The translations under genes were made by a program, and so were the position numbers. Positions 18,064 through 30,912 of a stretch of 64,000 bases of DNA are shown here, piece by piece. Position 1 is the first letter of the stretch, and every line of letters starts with the position of its first letter. The notes beneath the pieces were generated by a model that made no database searches, had not been told where the DNA came from, and saw nothing but the letters and a program-made list of their open reading frames with translations. Source of the stretch: an uncultured Pelagibacteraceae bacterium (GTDB lineage Bacteria; Pseudomonadota; Alphaproteobacteria; Pelagibacterales; Pelagibacteraceae); the NCBI GenBank assembly GCA_902555065.1, contig CACDQQ010000001.1, positions 124,001-188,000 on the forward strand, written 5' to 3'.

Positions 18064-19194
18064 TTAATAGACTGATATTTGCTCTTGATTATAAATTTTA
18101 CAGCTCATTACTATACTAAGTCCCAACATAATTGATAATAAAGATGATCCTCCATAAGACATAATTGGCAGAGGAGCTCCAACTATTGGAAGCATTCCAA
18201 GGACCATCGCAATATTAACAAAAACATAAAGAAAAATTGCTGTTGCAAAACCAAAACAATATAATTTCGCAAAGAAACTTCTTGAAACTAAACCAACATT
18301 AATAATTCTGTAAATTAGTAAAATATACAAAAATAAAAGAATTATGGATCCTAAAAATCCAAATTCCTCTGAAAAAAGAGTAAAAATAAAGTCAGTGTGT
18401 TTTTCAGGTAAAAATTCTAAATAACTTTGTGTTCCTTTTAAAAAACCTTTTCCAAAAAATCCACCTGAACCAATAGCTATTTTTGATTGAATTATTTGGT
18501 ATCCAGCTCCTAGCGGATCTCTATCAGGATTAAAAAAAGTTAAAATTCTTGACTTTTGATATGGTTTTAAAATGGAAATGGCAAACGGAAGAGAAACTAA
18601 TAATAGAAGACCAGAATAAACAAAATATTTTATGTTTATACCTGCTAACCAAATTATTGCAATTCCGCTACCAGCTATAAGGATTGAAGTTCCTAAGTCA
18701 GGTTGTTGAATTACAAGGTAACAAGGAATAATTAAAAGAATAACTGGTTGAACAAGATACTTATAACTTTGAATATCTGAGCTTTGAATTCTATGATAGT
18801 ATCTTGCAAAGCATAATATAATTGCGATCTTCATTAACTCTGAAGGTTGTAAATTAAGAAAGTACAAGTTTAACCATCTAGTTGCACCTGATGCTGAAAT
18901 TCCAAAGAAAAGAACAATCAATAATAAAATTAATCCAACAAAATAAAATAAATAAGCATTTTTATACCAAGTAGATACCCTGACAAAAGACAAGGCCAAA
19001 AATAAACTAAAAAAAATCGATAATCTAATTATATGATTTTTAGTGTAAAAAGAAAATTTCCCTCCTTCAGTAGAATAGATTGCAAATACACTTATTGATC
19101 CAATAGCAATAATTAATAGAATTAATAAATAATCTATCGATTTAAGTTTATCTAAAAAACTATAATTTGATGCTTGTATTCTCTCTCTCAACAT
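18064..19194 (-). CDS. rodA: RodA, SEDS peptidoglycan glycosyltransferase of the elongasome
   Basis: 376 residues with about ten membrane helices and SEDS-family motifs: GATRWLNLYFLNLQPSELMKIA, split here as GATRWL and QPSELMK, plus LPEKHTDFIFTLFSEEFGF near the middle and PLPIMSYGGSSLLSIM at the end. It polymerises glycan strands from lipid II during side-wall growth with PBP2. It is the last gene of the mre/mrd run; its start shares a base with the stop of mrdA. Confidence 0.95.
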   Translation of the reverse strand: MLRERIQASNYSFLDKLKSIDYLLILLIIAIGSISVFAIYSTEGGKFSFYTKNHIIRLSIFFSLFLALSFVRVSTWYKNAYLFYFVGLILLLIVLFFGISASGATRWLNLYFLNLQPSELMKIAIILCFARYYHRIQSSDIQSYKYLVQPVILLIIPCYLVIQQPDLGTSILIAGSGIAIIWLAGINIKYFVYSGLLLLVSLPFAISILKPYQKSRILTFFNPDRDPLGAGYQIIQSKIAIGSGGFFGKGFLKGTQSYLEFLPEKHTDFIFTLFSEEFGFLGSIILLFLYILLIYRIINVGLVSRSFFAKLYCFGFATAIFLYVFVNIAMVLGMLPIVGAPLPIMSYGGSSLLSIMLGLSIVMSCKIYNQEQISVY

Positions 19195-21143
19195 TATGCT
19201 AAACTAGTATTCCCACTATTAAATTGTTCTCTTAATTTATGTCTATCTATAATTTTTTTAATTAATTTACTCGCGAGTGGAGCTGCAGCTTTACTACCTG
19301 ATCCACCGTGCTCAATAATAACACTTATTGCGTATCTAGGATCTTTGTAGGGTGCAAAAGCTATATATAAAGCATGATCTCTTTTTTTATACTCAATCTG
19401 CTCTGTATCTAAATCGAGTTCTCTATCAAGATCAGTTATTCTTCTAACTTGTGATGTGCCTGTTTTTCCTGCAAATTGGTACTTTGGATCATCGTAACGT
19501 GATCTAAATGAAGTACCAAATTGCTCATTTGTAGAACCAAACATCGCATCTATTATGAAATCAATGTTAGATTTTTTATGGTACATTCTCTGATAATAAC
19601 CAAAATTTATTTCATCTAAATAATTTCTTTCATGCAAAGGATAACTAGTTTGTTCTAATTTAATTTTATTAATTACATCTTTATAATTTATCGAATTATC
19701 TTTTATGATATGAGGTTTAATTTTATAACCACCATTGGCTATTTGGGCAGTCATTAGACAAAGTTGTAACGGTGTAGTTTGGATGTACCCTTGTCCAATA
19801 CCATTAATTACTGTTTCTCCTAAATACCAACTTTGTTCCAATGCATTTCTTTTCCATTTTGTGTTAGGAACTAGTCCATTTTTTTCGTCATTATAAATTT
19901 CTCCAAGAACATTCTTCCCTAGTCCATATCTTTTTGCAATTATTGATAATTTATCTACACCAAGCAATCTTGCCATTTCATAGAAATAGATATCGCAAGA
20001 TTGTTTGATAGCATTTCTCAACTTCATGTATCCATGTCCTTCTTTTTTCCAACAATGATATTTAACTCCGTAAAGTTCATAAGGATGTTTATGACCTTTA
20101 CATCTAATTGTTTTATTTGGATCGATTGTTCCATATTCTAAAGCAGCAAGAGCAACTATCGGTTTGAAAGTAGATCCTGGCGAATAAAGTCCTGCAATTG
20201 ACTTATTTATCAAAGGTTTTAAGGGATTATTTCTAATTTCTTGCCAATCTTTTTGGTTAATTCCATGAGTAAATTTATTTGGATCATATGTTGGAGATGA
20301 TGCCATCGCAACAATTTCACCCGTATAAATATCCATTACGCTGATAGAGCCCGCTTTTCCTTTAAGTAGCTCTTGGGCATATTTTTGAATTTCAATATCA
20401 ATAGTTAGGCTTACTTTATCTCCTTGCCTCTCCTTAATGTAATCTATTTGACTAATTCTTTTTCCAGATGCATTTACTTCATATCTTTTAATGCCATAAT
20501 TACCGATTAAGAATTTTTCTTGTGATTTTTCAATTCCATATTTCCCCACTTTAATTCCTGGAACAAAATTTTCTTTTATTTCTGGCTTTTCAATATCTTT
20601 AGGGCTAGCATCTCCAACATATCCAACAATGTGAACTAAATCATTTGAATAAGGATAAAATCTTGATGTTGATAATACAGGTTTTGCACCTTCTAACTCA
20701 TGTAAATATAAATTAATTTTTGAGAATTGTTCCCAAGTTAAATTATCCGAAACTACTAAAGTATCCCAAGGTTTTAATCTTTCCTTTTTTTTATACAATT
20801 TTTTTATTTGAAACTGATCTAATCCAATTATATTTTTTATTTTAAAAATTGTTAGATCAAAATCATTAATTTCATCTAATATTAAGTGTAGCTGAAAAAC
20901 TCTATCGTTACTTGCTAGTACTTTGTTAAAATTATCTACAATTATTCCTCTTTGAGGAGGAGTTTTCCACTCACGTATTCTATTTTTATCAGATAAGATT
21001 TCATATTTTTCTCTATCAGAAATTTGTAAATTATATAATCTTGATGAAATGCCGGCAAAAAGTAATATTTTTGCTGCAGCTAATATAAACATCCTCCTTG
21101 TTATAACTCTGCCTTTTTCTATGTTTCTTCCTCTATTCAACAT
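19194..21143 (-). CDS. mrdA: Penicillin-binding protein 2 (elongasome transpeptidase)
   Basis: 649 residues: a single N-terminal membrane helix (about 17-36), a pedestal/dimerisation domain beginning at PPQRGIIVDNFN, and a transpeptidase domain. Active-site motifs are S324-T-F-K327 (YSPGSTFKP), the SxN-type SCD at about 382-384, and K560-T-G562. It cross-links peptidoglycan during rod elongation with RodA. The start overlaps the mreD end by 11 bases. Length and motif order are normal for class B PBP2. Confidence 0.95.
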   Translation of the reverse strand: MLNRGRNIEKGRVITRRMFILAAAKILLFAGISSRLYNLQISDREKYEILSDKNRIREWKTPPQRGIIVDNFNKVLASNDRVFQLHLILDEINDFDLTIFKIKNIIGLDQFQIKKLYKKKERLKPWDTLVVSDNLTWEQFSKINLYLHELEGAKPVLSTSRFYPYSNDLVHIVGYVGDASPKDIEKPEIKENFVPGIKVGKYGIEKSQEKFLIGNYGIKRYEVNASGKRISQIDYIKERQGDKVSLTIDIEIQKYAQELLKGKAGSISVMDIYTGEIVAMASSPTYDPNKFTHGINQKDWQEIRNNPLKPLINKSIAGLYSPGSTFKPIVALAALEYGTIDPNKTIRCKGHKHPYELYGVKYHCWKKEGHGYMKLRNAIKQSCDIYFYEMARLLGVDKLSIIAKRYGLGKNVLGEIYNDEKNGLVPNTKWKRNALEQSWYLGETVINGIGQGYIQTTPLQLCLMTAQIANGGYKIKPHIIKDNSINYKDVINKIKLEQTSYPLHERNYLDEINFGYYQRMYHKKSNIDFIIDAMFGSTNEQFGTSFRSRYDDPKYQFAGKTGTSQVRRITDLDRELDLDTEQIEYKKRDHALYIAFAPYKDPRYAISVIIEHGGSGSKAAAPLASKLIKKIIDRHKLREQFNSGNTSLA

Positions 21144-21654
21144 TTTCTTGTTTTAAACTTAGTAAATAAATTTGATTAAATAATTTTGCCACTGCCGGAT
21201 AAATTAAAAATGAAAAAAAGGCTGATGACATTAAAGTCACATATTTAATATTTCCATCAAAGAAAATGGCTAGTAGCGTAAAATGAATTGAGCTTACAAT
21301 TAATATTGCGATAAAAAATAGTATCCAATCATAAATTAAATTTGGAAGAAGAGTTCTTGTCCTAAAAAAAGATGCAATAACACAGAGTAAAAGATAATTT
21401 ATTGATGAAACTCCAATAGGTAGATTTTGTACAACATCATTGATTACACCTGCAAAAAAAATTAGGCCATAACCAAGCATTTCAGGTTTTCTTAAAACCC
21501 AATAAAAAACAATCAAGTGAATAAAATTAAAAGATATATTAATTTTGAAAATCTGGAATGAAAACGAATAACCTGTCAAAGCAAAGAAAAATAATAAAAT
21601 AATTGGAAAACTATTTAACAAAAATTGATAAAATTTTATATCTCCTCTAGCCAT
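21133..21654 (-). CDS. mreD: Rod shape-determining membrane protein MreD
   Basis: 173 residues, almost wholly hydrophobic with five to six predicted membrane helices, and a region GLIFFAGVINDVVQNLPIGVSS that fits the conserved G..Dv..g.plG..al part of MreD. Sequence conservation in the family is low, so the call leans on its place between mreC and mrdA. One base separates its start from the mreC stop. Confidence 0.88.
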   Translation of the reverse strand: MARGDIKFYQFLLNSFPIILLFFFALTGYSFSFQIFKINISFNFIHLIVFYWVLRKPEMLGYGLIFFAGVINDVVQNLPIGVSSINYLLLCVIASFFRTRTLLPNLIYDWILFFIAILIVSSIHFTLLAIFFDGNIKYVTLMSSAFFSFLIYPAVAKLFNQIYLLSLKQENVE

Positions 21655-21655
21655 T

Positions 21656-22492
21656 TTACTTATTTACCTGCACATAATTTAGTTGATTTAAGTTACTGTA
21701 AAACTTTACATACTTTTTATTATCTTGAATTATTATTTTTCCAACGGGAATTGAAGCTGGAATTGTTCCATCAGAACCTGATGTGTATACAATTTCATTC
21801 TCTTTTATCTCATTATCTTTTGGTAGGTATTCTAGTTCAGCGTATTCATCGTTTCCATTTCCTGAAAGTATTGCATTGATACCACTTGGCTCAATAATGA
21901 TTGGGATCTTGCTATTAAGATCATTAGCCAGCAATACTCTTGAGCTTAAAAAGTTAACATTTACAACCTTTCCAATGTAATATAGTCGATCTTTAACGGC
22001 TGATCCTAGTTTGACTCCATTTTTTTGACCTTTGTTAATTATCAAAGACTTTAAGTAAGGACTTTGTTTATCCAATAAAATCTTGGTTAACATATACTCT
22101 TTTGAAAAAAGATCTCTTTCCTCTATCAATTTTTTTAGAAGAGCATTTTCTGATTTGTAAAAATCGACTTCTTTTCTCAATGAGTTAAGGTCAAGATCCT
22201 TATCTCTTAAAACTGAAAATTCTTCATACATGCTCATGTGATCTTGGAAGAGATAATATTTATCTTTAACATATTTGAATGGGCTCGATACAACGTAGGA
22301 ACCTCTAAATATTATATCCTTTGTGATCGATCTAAATTGATTAACTGGCCCAGTTTTAAAATACTCTAATGATAAAACTAATATAGATATAATTAATAGA
22401 GTGAATAAGGAAAACTTTTGTCTATTTCCTTTTTTTAGAAATGCTGAACGAATAGCAATAATAAAATCATCTCTACTCGATTCTGTTGACAT
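21656..22492 (-). CDS. mreC: Rod shape-determining protein MreC
   Basis: 278 residues: one N-terminal membrane helix (about 25-45), a coiled-coil (about 85-125, LNSLRKEVDFYKSENALLKK), and two beta-barrel lobes with the family pattern LIINKGQKNGVKLGSAV and VYTSGSDGTIPASIPVGKI. MreC links cytoplasmic MreB filaments to PBP2/RodA in the periplasm. It sits five bases after mreB in an intact mreBCD-mrdA-rodA string. Confidence 0.93.
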   Translation of the reverse strand: MSTESSRDDFIIAIRSAFLKKGNRQKFSLFTLLIISILVLSLEYFKTGPVNQFRSITKDIIFRGSYVVSSPFKYVKDKYYLFQDHMSMYEEFSVLRDKDLDLNSLRKEVDFYKSENALLKKLIEERDLFSKEYMLTKILLDKQSPYLKSLIINKGQKNGVKLGSAVKDRLYYIGKVVNVNFLSSRVLLANDLNSKIPIIIEPSGINAILSGNGNDEYAELEYLPKDNEIKENEIVYTSGSDGTIPASIPVGKIIIQDNKKYVKFYSNLNQLNYVQVNK

Positions 22493-22497
22493 AATAT

Positions 22498-23529
<1,032 letters not shown>

Positions 23530-23532
23530 TTA

Positions 23533-25107
23533 TTATATTCCTTTCACTTTTTGATGTTTGATATTTTGAGATGGTGCTTTTTTCTCACGTTTTATAAGCA
23601 TTTTATTCAATGCATTTAAATAGGCGTTTGCTGATGCAACTAAAGTATCAGTGTCAGCTGATTGACCTACTGTTGTTCTATCATTTTCTTCAATTTTTAC
23701 ACTAACAGTTGCTTGAGCATCAGTACCTTCTGTCACTGCATGTACTTGATAAAGAGATAATTTTACATCGTGAGGAAATAATTTTTTTATACATTTAAAT
23801 ATTGCATCAACTGGTCCATCTCCTGTTTCAGTTGTATTCTTTATATCACCATAGACATCTAATGTCATTTCAGCTTTTTGAGGTTCTCCTGTGCCAGCAA
23901 AAACTTTTAAAGATTTCAAATTAATTGCATTAATTTTATTATCTACAATTAAACTATCATCAACTAAAGCTACTATGTCTTCATCATATATATGCTTTTT
24001 TTTATCAGCTAAAACTTTAAATTTTCCAAAAGCAGCTTGGATAATATCATCTGTAAGATTTGAGTAACCTAAATCAGATAATTTATCTTTAAAAGCATGT
24101 CGTCCTGAATGTTTCCCCATAACAAGCGAGGTTTTCTTAACACCTACACTCTCGGGAGTCATAATTTCATACGTTTCTCTATTTTTTAGCATTCCATCTT
24201 GATGAATTCCCGACTCATGTGCAAAAGCATTTTTTCCAACTATTGCTTTGTTAAATTGAACTGGGAATCCAGTTGCATTTGATACAATTTTTGAAGCTTT
24301 GCTTATTAATTCTGTTTTAATACCTGTATTGTATGGCATTAAATCATTTCTAGTTTTTATTGCCATAACTACCTCTTCTAATGCTGCATTTCCTGCTCTC
24401 TCTCCTATTCCATTAATAGTACATTCTATTTGTCTTACCCCTTCTGAAACTCCAGCCAATGCATTTGCTACTGCTAAGCCAAGATCATTATGACAGTGTG
24501 CAGATAATATTGCTTTATCTATGTTTGGAACATTATTTTTTAAGTGTTTAATTGTTTTAGCAAATTCTTCAGGAATAGAATATCCAACAGTATCTGGAAT
24601 ATTTATAGTCTTAGCTCCACATTTAATTGCAAGCTCAACTGTTTTGCACATGAAATCAATATCAGTTCTAGTTCCATCCTCGCAGGACCATTCTACATCG
24701 TCAGTAAAGTTTCTTGCATATGTAACACTTTCTTTAATTGCATCTAGAACCTGATCGTTTGTCATTTCAAGTTTGTGTTTCATGTGTAAAGGACTTGTGG
24801 AAATAAAAGTATGAATTCTAAATCTTGGAGCATGTTTCAAAGACTCATGGCATGCATCAATATCTTTTTTAAGCGCTCTCGAAAGGCCGCATGGAATTGA
24901 GTTTTTCATTATTTTACTTATTTCAGAAACTGCTTCAAAATCTCCTGGTGATGCTATTGGAAAACCTGCTTCAACGATATCTATTCCCATTTCATCAAAC
25001 ACTCTAGATATCTGAATTTTTTCTTCGACACTCATAGATGCGCCAGGCGATTGTTCGCCATCTCGCATAGTCGTATCAAATATGTATAATTTTTCTTTGT
25101 CTGTCAT
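23533..25107 (-). CDS. leuA: 2-isopropylmalate synthase
   Basis: A 524-residue LeuA catalysing acetyl-CoA + 2-oxoisovalerate to 2-isopropylmalate, the first committed leucine step. The catalytic barrel opens with [17 protein letters not shown], and the metal-binding [16 protein letters not shown] motif is in the middle; a C-terminal LeuA dimer regulatory domain (from about residue 390, [11 protein letters not shown]) provides leucine feedback. The start at 25107 (MTDKEK) is preferred because homologues begin close to the DTTMRDGEQ strand; an in-frame ATG at 25128 would add seven residues. It follows ilvC after about 85 bases. Confidence 0.95.
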   Translation of the reverse strand: MTDKEKLYIFDTTMRDGEQSPGASMSVEEKIQISRVFDEMGIDIVEAGFPIASPGDFEAVSEISKIMKNSIPCGLSRALKKDIDACHESLKHAPRFRIHTFISTSPLHMKHKLEMTNDQVLDAIKESVTYARNFTDDVEWSCEDGTRTDIDFMCKTVELAIKCGAKTINIPDTVGYSIPEEFAKTIKHLKNNVPNIDKAILSAHCHNDLGLAVANALAGVSEGVRQIECTINGIGERAGNAALEEVVMAIKTRNDLMPYNTGIKTELISKASKIVSNATGFPVQFNKAIVGKNAFAHESGIHQDGMLKNRETYEIMTPESVGVKKTSLVMGKHSGRHAFKDKLSDLGYSNLTDDIIQAAFGKFKVLADKKKHIYDEDIVALVDDSLIVDNKINAINLKSLKVFAGTGEPQKAEMTLDVYGDIKNTTETGDGPVDAIFKCIKKLFPHDVKLSLYQVHAVTEGTDAQATVSVKIEENDRTTVGQSADTDTLVASANAYLNALNKMLIKREKKAPSQNIKHQKVKGI

Positions 25108-25191
25108 TCTATTTTTTAGCTCGAGCATAATACATGCTCTCGCTCAGATTGCAAAATAAATTGGGAAATTTAACCCAAATTTAACATCTAA

Positions 25192-26232
<1,041 letters not shown>

Positions 26233-26781
26233 TTATTTAAATATATCTGCACCTCTTGTCATAGCTACGGCTCCTGTTCTAGAAACACTCACCAATCCAA
26301 ATTTTTTTAAATCCTTTGACATTTTGTCTATTTCTCTTCTTAAAGCTGTTATTTGAATAACGTTTGATTTTTTTGTTTTGTCTAGTAGTACGGGATTATA
26401 TTTTTTGCAAGCTTTCAATGCACCTTCTAATTTATTATTTGTACCAACAATTTTAAATAACGCCATCTCCTTAAATATGACTGCTTTATCTTCTCTTTTA
26501 AAATCTGCAACTTTATGAACAGGCACAAGTTTTTTTAATTGAAGTTTAATTTGATTAACAACTTGCGGTGTTCCTGTAGTTACAATTGTTATCCTAGATA
26601 TCTTTAACTTTTCATCAACTTGGGCAACAGCTAAAGATTCAATATTATAACCTCTGCCAGAAAACAAACCAACTACTCTAGCTAATACACCAGCTTCATT
26701 GTCTACCCAAACAACTATTATGTGAGTATCAAATTTCTCTTTTTTATTTGAAAAACTATAAGCTGATTTTGATTTAGGCAT
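26233..26781 (-). CDS. ilvH: Acetolactate synthase small (regulatory) subunit
   Basis: 182 residues with an N-terminal ACT domain (IIVVWVDNEAGVLARVVGLFSGRGYNIES, split as VVWVDNEAGVLARVVGLF and GRGYNIESLAVA) and a C-terminal regulatory half (FKIVGTNNKLEGALKACKKY). It binds valine and tunes the catalytic subunit. An N-terminal extension of about 17 residues precedes the ACT domain. Its start overlaps the stop of the large subunit by one base. Confidence 0.95.
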   Translation of the reverse strand: MPKSKSAYSFSNKKEKFDTHIIVVWVDNEAGVLARVVGLFSGRGYNIESLAVAQVDEKLKISRITIVTTGTPQVVNQIKLQLKKLVPVHKVADFKREDKAVIFKEMALFKIVGTNNKLEGALKACKKYNPVLLDKTKKSNVIQITALRREIDKMSKDLKKFGLVSVSRTGAVAMTRGADIFK

Positions 26782-28547
26782 TAAACTAGAGATTTGCCTT
26801 TTCCAGTAATTTTTTTATTCTCTTGGTCTTTTGGCCCTAAAATCATTTGATTATGTGGCTTTCCTGATGGTATCATTGGAAAACAATTTTCTACTTTATC
26901 AACCATACAATCAAATATTACAGGTCTATCTGTATTCAACATTTCAATAATTTTATCGTCTAACTCTTCTGGTGTTTTTGCTCTTATACCAACACAGTTA
27001 TATGCTTCCGCTAATTTAACAAAATCTGGTAGAGCAGCAGTGTAACTTTCAGAATAGTTTTTATCATGCAAAAGTTCTTGCCATTGTCTAACCATACCCA
27101 TGTATTGATTATTCAATATAAAAATTTTAATTGGGAGGTTGTATTGTACAGCTGTAGATATTTCCTGTATTGTCATTAATACTGAAGCCTCTCCCGCAAT
27201 ATCAATAACTAATTTTTTTGGATGAGCAACTTGTACACCTACTGCTGCTGGTAAACCATATCCCATGGTACCTAATCCACCAGATGTCATCCAACGATTT
27301 GGTTTATTAAATTTATAATGTTGAGCAGCCCACATTTGATGCTGTCCTACCTCAGTTGTAATGTAAGAGTCTTTGTCTTTAGTCAATTCGTATAATCTTT
27401 CAATCGCATACTGAGGTTTTATAGTCTCTTCACTTCCTATATAATCTAAAGATCTAACAGACCTCCATTTTTGAATTTTTTCCCACCACTTAGAAGTCTT
27501 TTGTTTATTTGATTTTAAAAATTTTGATTTTTTTTGTTTTAAACTTTTTAAAGTAGATGTAAGAACAGTTTTTACATCTCCTACAATAGCTAAATCAACT
27601 TTAACATTTTTATTAATAGACGATGGATCTATATCAATATGAACCTTTTTTGATTTTGGTGAAAATTCATCTATCTTTCCTGTTATCCTATCGTCAAAAC
27701 GTGCCCCAATATTAATCATTAAATCACAGTCGTGCATTGCATTATTTGCTTCATAAGTTCCATGCATGCCCAACATTCCCAAAAATTGATTATCATCACC
27801 TGGAAAAGATCCCAATCCTTGCAAAGTTGATGTAATCGGAAAACCTGTTGCATAAACAAGTTCTCTTAAAAGTTCACTAGCCTTAGGTCCAGAATTAATA
27901 ACACCTCCGCCGGTATAAAAAATAGGCTTTGAAGATTTGCTCATTAAATCGATTAACTGATCAATACTACTTTGATTAAAATGATTATGAGATTTACCGT
28001 TTAATTTTTTTTCTTTTTTTGGTTTATTGTATTTTGTTTTTTGAAATTGAATATCTTTTGGTATATCTACTAAAACTGGTCCTGGTCTACCAGTAGTTGC
28101 TACCTCAAATGCTTTGTGTATTGTACTAGCTAAATCATTTATATCTTTGACTAACCAATTATGTTTTGTACAAGGTCTGGTTATTCCGGTTGTATCACAT
28201 TCTTGAAATGCATCTGTACCAATTAAATGAGTTGGAACTTGTCCAGAGATACAAACTAATGGTATCGAATCCATGTATGCATCAGTTAAAGCTGTAACTA
28301 CATTTGTTGCACCTGGTCCAGAGGTTACCAAAATAACACCTGGTTTACCGGATGATCTTGCATATCCTTCTGCTGCATGACCTGCTCCTTGCTCATGTCT
28401 AACTAAGACATGTTTAATTGAATTAAAATTTTGTAATTCGTCATAAATTGGAAGTACAGCACCGCCTGGATAACCAAAAATATGATCAACATTTTGATCC
28501 TCCATACACTTAAATACGATTTCAGCTCCTGAGTATAATTTTGACAT
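26781..28547 (-). CDS. ilvI: Acetolactate synthase large (catalytic) subunit
   Basis: 588 residues with the three thiamine-diphosphate enzyme domains: N-terminal PYR domain (HIFGYPGGAVLPIYDEL, RHEQGAGHAAEGYARSSGKPG in two parts), central FAD/Rossmann domain (PIFYTGGGVINSGP), and the C-terminal PP domain with the TPP motif GEASVLMTIQEISTAVQYNLP ending in NNQYMGMVRQWQELL. It condenses pyruvate to acetolactate (or with 2-oxobutyrate). It is co-transcribed with ilvH and ilvC. No leader peptide or attenuator is visible in the 41 bases before it. Confidence 0.96.
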   Translation of the reverse strand: MSKLYSGAEIVFKCMEDQNVDHIFGYPGGAVLPIYDELQNFNSIKHVLVRHEQGAGHAAEGYARSSGKPGVILVTSGPGATNVVTALTDAYMDSIPLVCISGQVPTHLIGTDAFQECDTTGITRPCTKHNWLVKDINDLASTIHKAFEVATTGRPGPVLVDIPKDIQFQKTKYNKPKKEKKLNGKSHNHFNQSSIDQLIDLMSKSSKPIFYTGGGVINSGPKASELLRELVYATGFPITSTLQGLGSFPGDDNQFLGMLGMHGTYEANNAMHDCDLMINIGARFDDRITGKIDEFSPKSKKVHIDIDPSSINKNVKVDLAIVGDVKTVLTSTLKSLKQKKSKFLKSNKQKTSKWWEKIQKWRSVRSLDYIGSEETIKPQYAIERLYELTKDKDSYITTEVGQHQMWAAQHYKFNKPNRWMTSGGLGTMGYGLPAAVGVQVAHPKKLVIDIAGEASVLMTIQEISTAVQYNLPIKIFILNNQYMGMVRQWQELLHDKNYSESYTAALPDFVKLAEAYNCVGIRAKTPEELDDKIIEMLNTDRPVIFDCMVDKVENCFPMIPSGKPHNQMILGPKDQENKKITGKGKSLV

Positions 28548-28588
28548 TCAGACAATCTAGCTGAAGTTGTGCTAATAGGTCAAGCAAT

Positions 28589-29509
28589 CTATGCTGATTT
28601 AGGAAATTTTTTTAAAAATGATTTTAGTCTATTAAATTTTATTTTTTGCCAATCAGACATTTGTCCTCTTGCCCAAGTAGACTGTCTCTTAGCATATTGC
28701 CTTGTTTTTATTGATATTTTTTCTTTAAGTTCACTGAGAACGGTTCTTTTATCGAGATATTCTTTAATCTCGCTTAGACCAATAACTTTATTAGATGATA
28801 AATCTTTCTTTACTCTTAATTTATAAAACATCTTAGCTTCTTTTATTGCCCCATCTCTTAACATTTCATTTGTTCTTATAGAAATTCTTTCTATTAACTT
28901 CTCTCTAGGATAATCAATATGTAACTTTATAAACCTGTCTTTATTAAAATCAGAATATGTTTCACTATACCAATCAAACAAAGATTTATTTGTAAACTTT
29001 TTTACTTCATAGGCTCTTATTGATCTTTGAGAGTCATTTTTGTTAATTTTTTTTTTGCAAAGTGGGTCTAGTTTAATAAGTTCCGAATAAAATTTAATTT
29101 GTCCTATTTTTGATTGTTTTTTTCTTATTCTATTTCGAATAACAGTTGGAATATCTGGGATATTAACTATTCCATCAATAAGTGCTTTAAAATATAGGCC
29201 TGTACCACCAACAAGAATTGGAATTTTATTTCTTTTCTTAATATTGTTAATTTTTTTCTTGGCATCCTTGAGCCAATTTCCTGTAGAATAATTATCTTTT
29301 ACACTTTTAAATCCATATAAATGATGTTTAATGTTTTTTAAATCATTTCGCTGTGGTCTTGCTGTAAGAATTTTTAATTCTTTAAAAATTTGCATACTAT
29401 CTGCATTTATAACTTCTCCATTTATTTTTTTTGCAAGCTGTATAGCAAATTTTGATTTTCCGGATGCTGTTGGTCCTGAAATAAGGATTATTTTGGACTT
29501 TAAGTCCAT
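28589..29509 (-). CDS. miaA: tRNA dimethylallyltransferase
   Basis: 306 residues. The P-loop is ISGPTASGKSKFAIQLA (residues about 9-25), followed by NADSMQIFKELKILTARP, which is the substrate-binding segment, and VGGTGLYFKALIDGI. It adds the dimethylallyl group to A37 of tRNAs reading codons starting with U. Its start shares a base with the end of degP, and the same neighbourhood occurs in other alphaproteobacteria. Confidence 0.95.
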   Translation of the reverse strand: MDLKSKIILISGPTASGKSKFAIQLAKKINGEVINADSMQIFKELKILTARPQRNDLKNIKHHLYGFKSVKDNYSTGNWLKDAKKKINNIKKRNKIPILVGGTGLYFKALIDGIVNIPDIPTVIRNRIRKKQSKIGQIKFYSELIKLDPLCKKKINKNDSQRSIRAYEVKKFTNKSLFDWYSETYSDFNKDRFIKLHIDYPREKLIERISIRTNEMLRDGAIKEAKMFYKLRVKKDLSSNKVIGLSEIKEYLDKRTVLSELKEKISIKTRQYAKRQSTWARGQMSDWQKIKFNRLKSFLKKFPKSA

Positions 29510-30912
29510 TAATTTAATTTAACACCAATATATCTTCTTTGGTTATTGTTATTGTAAATTGCGATAAGTAAACTTTTATCATTACTTTTTAGAGCAAGTT
29601 TTACAATATTATCTAGATCACCAATGGTGTTGATCTTTTTCTTTTGTGCTTCGACAATAATATTATTTACTTGAAGATAATTAACTGGGCTATCTTTATC
29701 AATTTCTGTGATAACTAATCCAGTTGTATTTTTTGGTAAGTTTCTATCTTTTATGTCATCTTTATTTAGCAATCTCACTTTTATTTTTAACCCATTAATT
29801 GTATCTTCTTTAGGTTTTTCTGTTACTAAACCTTGAGATTTAAAGTCTTCAGAAGTTTCAAGTCTTCCAAGTATAATTTCCTTAGTTATTTCACGTTTAT
29901 TTCTCCACACTTTAAGTTTTACTTTTTTTCCAACTTCTGTTTCAGCCACTATTCTCGGAAGTTCACTCATTTCATTAATTTGTTTACCATCAAATTCTAA
30001 AATTATATCTCCAGCTTTAATTCCTCCTTTATCTGACGGACTATTTTCAGCTACACTTGCAACAAGTGCACCTCTTGGCTCTTCTAATTTTTCAACATCT
30101 GCAATATCTTTTGTGACTGTTTGAATTCTTACACCTAGCCATCCTCTTTTAGTTTCACCAAATTCAATTAATTGATTAATTACTTTTTGTGCACTATTAG
30201 AAGGTATTGCAAAACCAATTCCAATTGAACCTGATTGACCTAATATTGCTGTATTAATTCCAACTACATCACCATCCATATTAAATAATGGGCCTCCTGA
30301 ATTACCTTGGTTAATTGATGCATCAGTTTGAATGTAGTCTTCATATCTAGAAAGACCGATACTTCTGTTTCTTGCAGAGATTATTCCTGCAGTAACCGTT
30401 CCACCTAAACCAAAGGGATTTCCAATTGCAATTACCCAATCACCTATTCTTGCGGTATCAGAGTCTCCGAACTTAACTGGTGTGAATTTTTGATCTGACT
30501 CTATTTGAAGAACTGCCAAATCCATACCGGGATCTGCTCCAATTACTTTTGCCTTTATATTTTTTTCACCATTAACTCTAACAAAAACATCTTCTGCGCC
30601 TTGGATTACATGGTTGTTTGTAATAACAATTCCTTTTTCATCAATAATAAACCCTGATCCAAGTGCACTTGTCTGTCTCTTCTGCGGAGTTCCGTAATCT
30701 TTGAACATATCTTCAAAAGGAGATCCTGGGGGAAATTCAAATGGAAATGGGTTTGACCGTGTGGTTATTGTTGTTGTAGTCGAGATATTTACCACTGATG
30801 GCATTAATTTTTCAGCAAGATCTGCAAAAGATGCGGGCATGCTTGCTGCGTTAGTGATATTTTGAATATTAATTGAAAATAATATTAAAAATAAAATCTT
30901 TATGAATCTCAT
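29509..30912 (-). CDS. degP: Periplasmic serine protease, DegP/HtrA family (Do-like)
   Basis: 467 residues from the start at 30912, chosen because it overlaps the DUF2065 stop by four bases (ATGA) and begins the signal peptide (MRFIKILFLILFSINIQN). The trypsin-like triad is H101 (TNNHVIQG), D131 (DPGMDLAVLQ) and S205 (NQGNSGGPLFN). Two PDZ domains follow (about 245-345 and 360-465). It degrades or refolds misfolded envelope proteins. Placement after hflK-hflC is standard in alphaproteobacteria. Confidence 0.95.
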   Translation of the reverse strand: MRFIKILFLILFSINIQNITNAASMPASFADLAEKLMPSVVNISTTTTITTRSNPFPFEFPPGSPFEDMFKDYGTPQKRQTSALGSGFIIDEKGIVITNNHVIQGAEDVFVRVNGEKNIKAKVIGADPGMDLAVLQIESDQKFTPVKFGDSDTARIGDWVIAIGNPFGLGGTVTAGIISARNRSIGLSRYEDYIQTDASINQGNSGGPLFNMDGDVVGINTAILGQSGSIGIGFAIPSNSAQKVINQLIEFGETKRGWLGVRIQTVTKDIADVEKLEEPRGALVASVAENSPSDKGGIKAGDIILEFDGKQINEMSELPRIVAETEVGKKVKLKVWRNKREITKEIILGRLETSEDFKSQGLVTEKPKEDTINGLKIKVRLLNKDDIKDRNLPKNTTGLVITEIDKDSPVNYLQVNNIIVEAQKKKINTIGDLDNIVKLALKSNDKSLLIAIYNNNNQRRYIGVKLN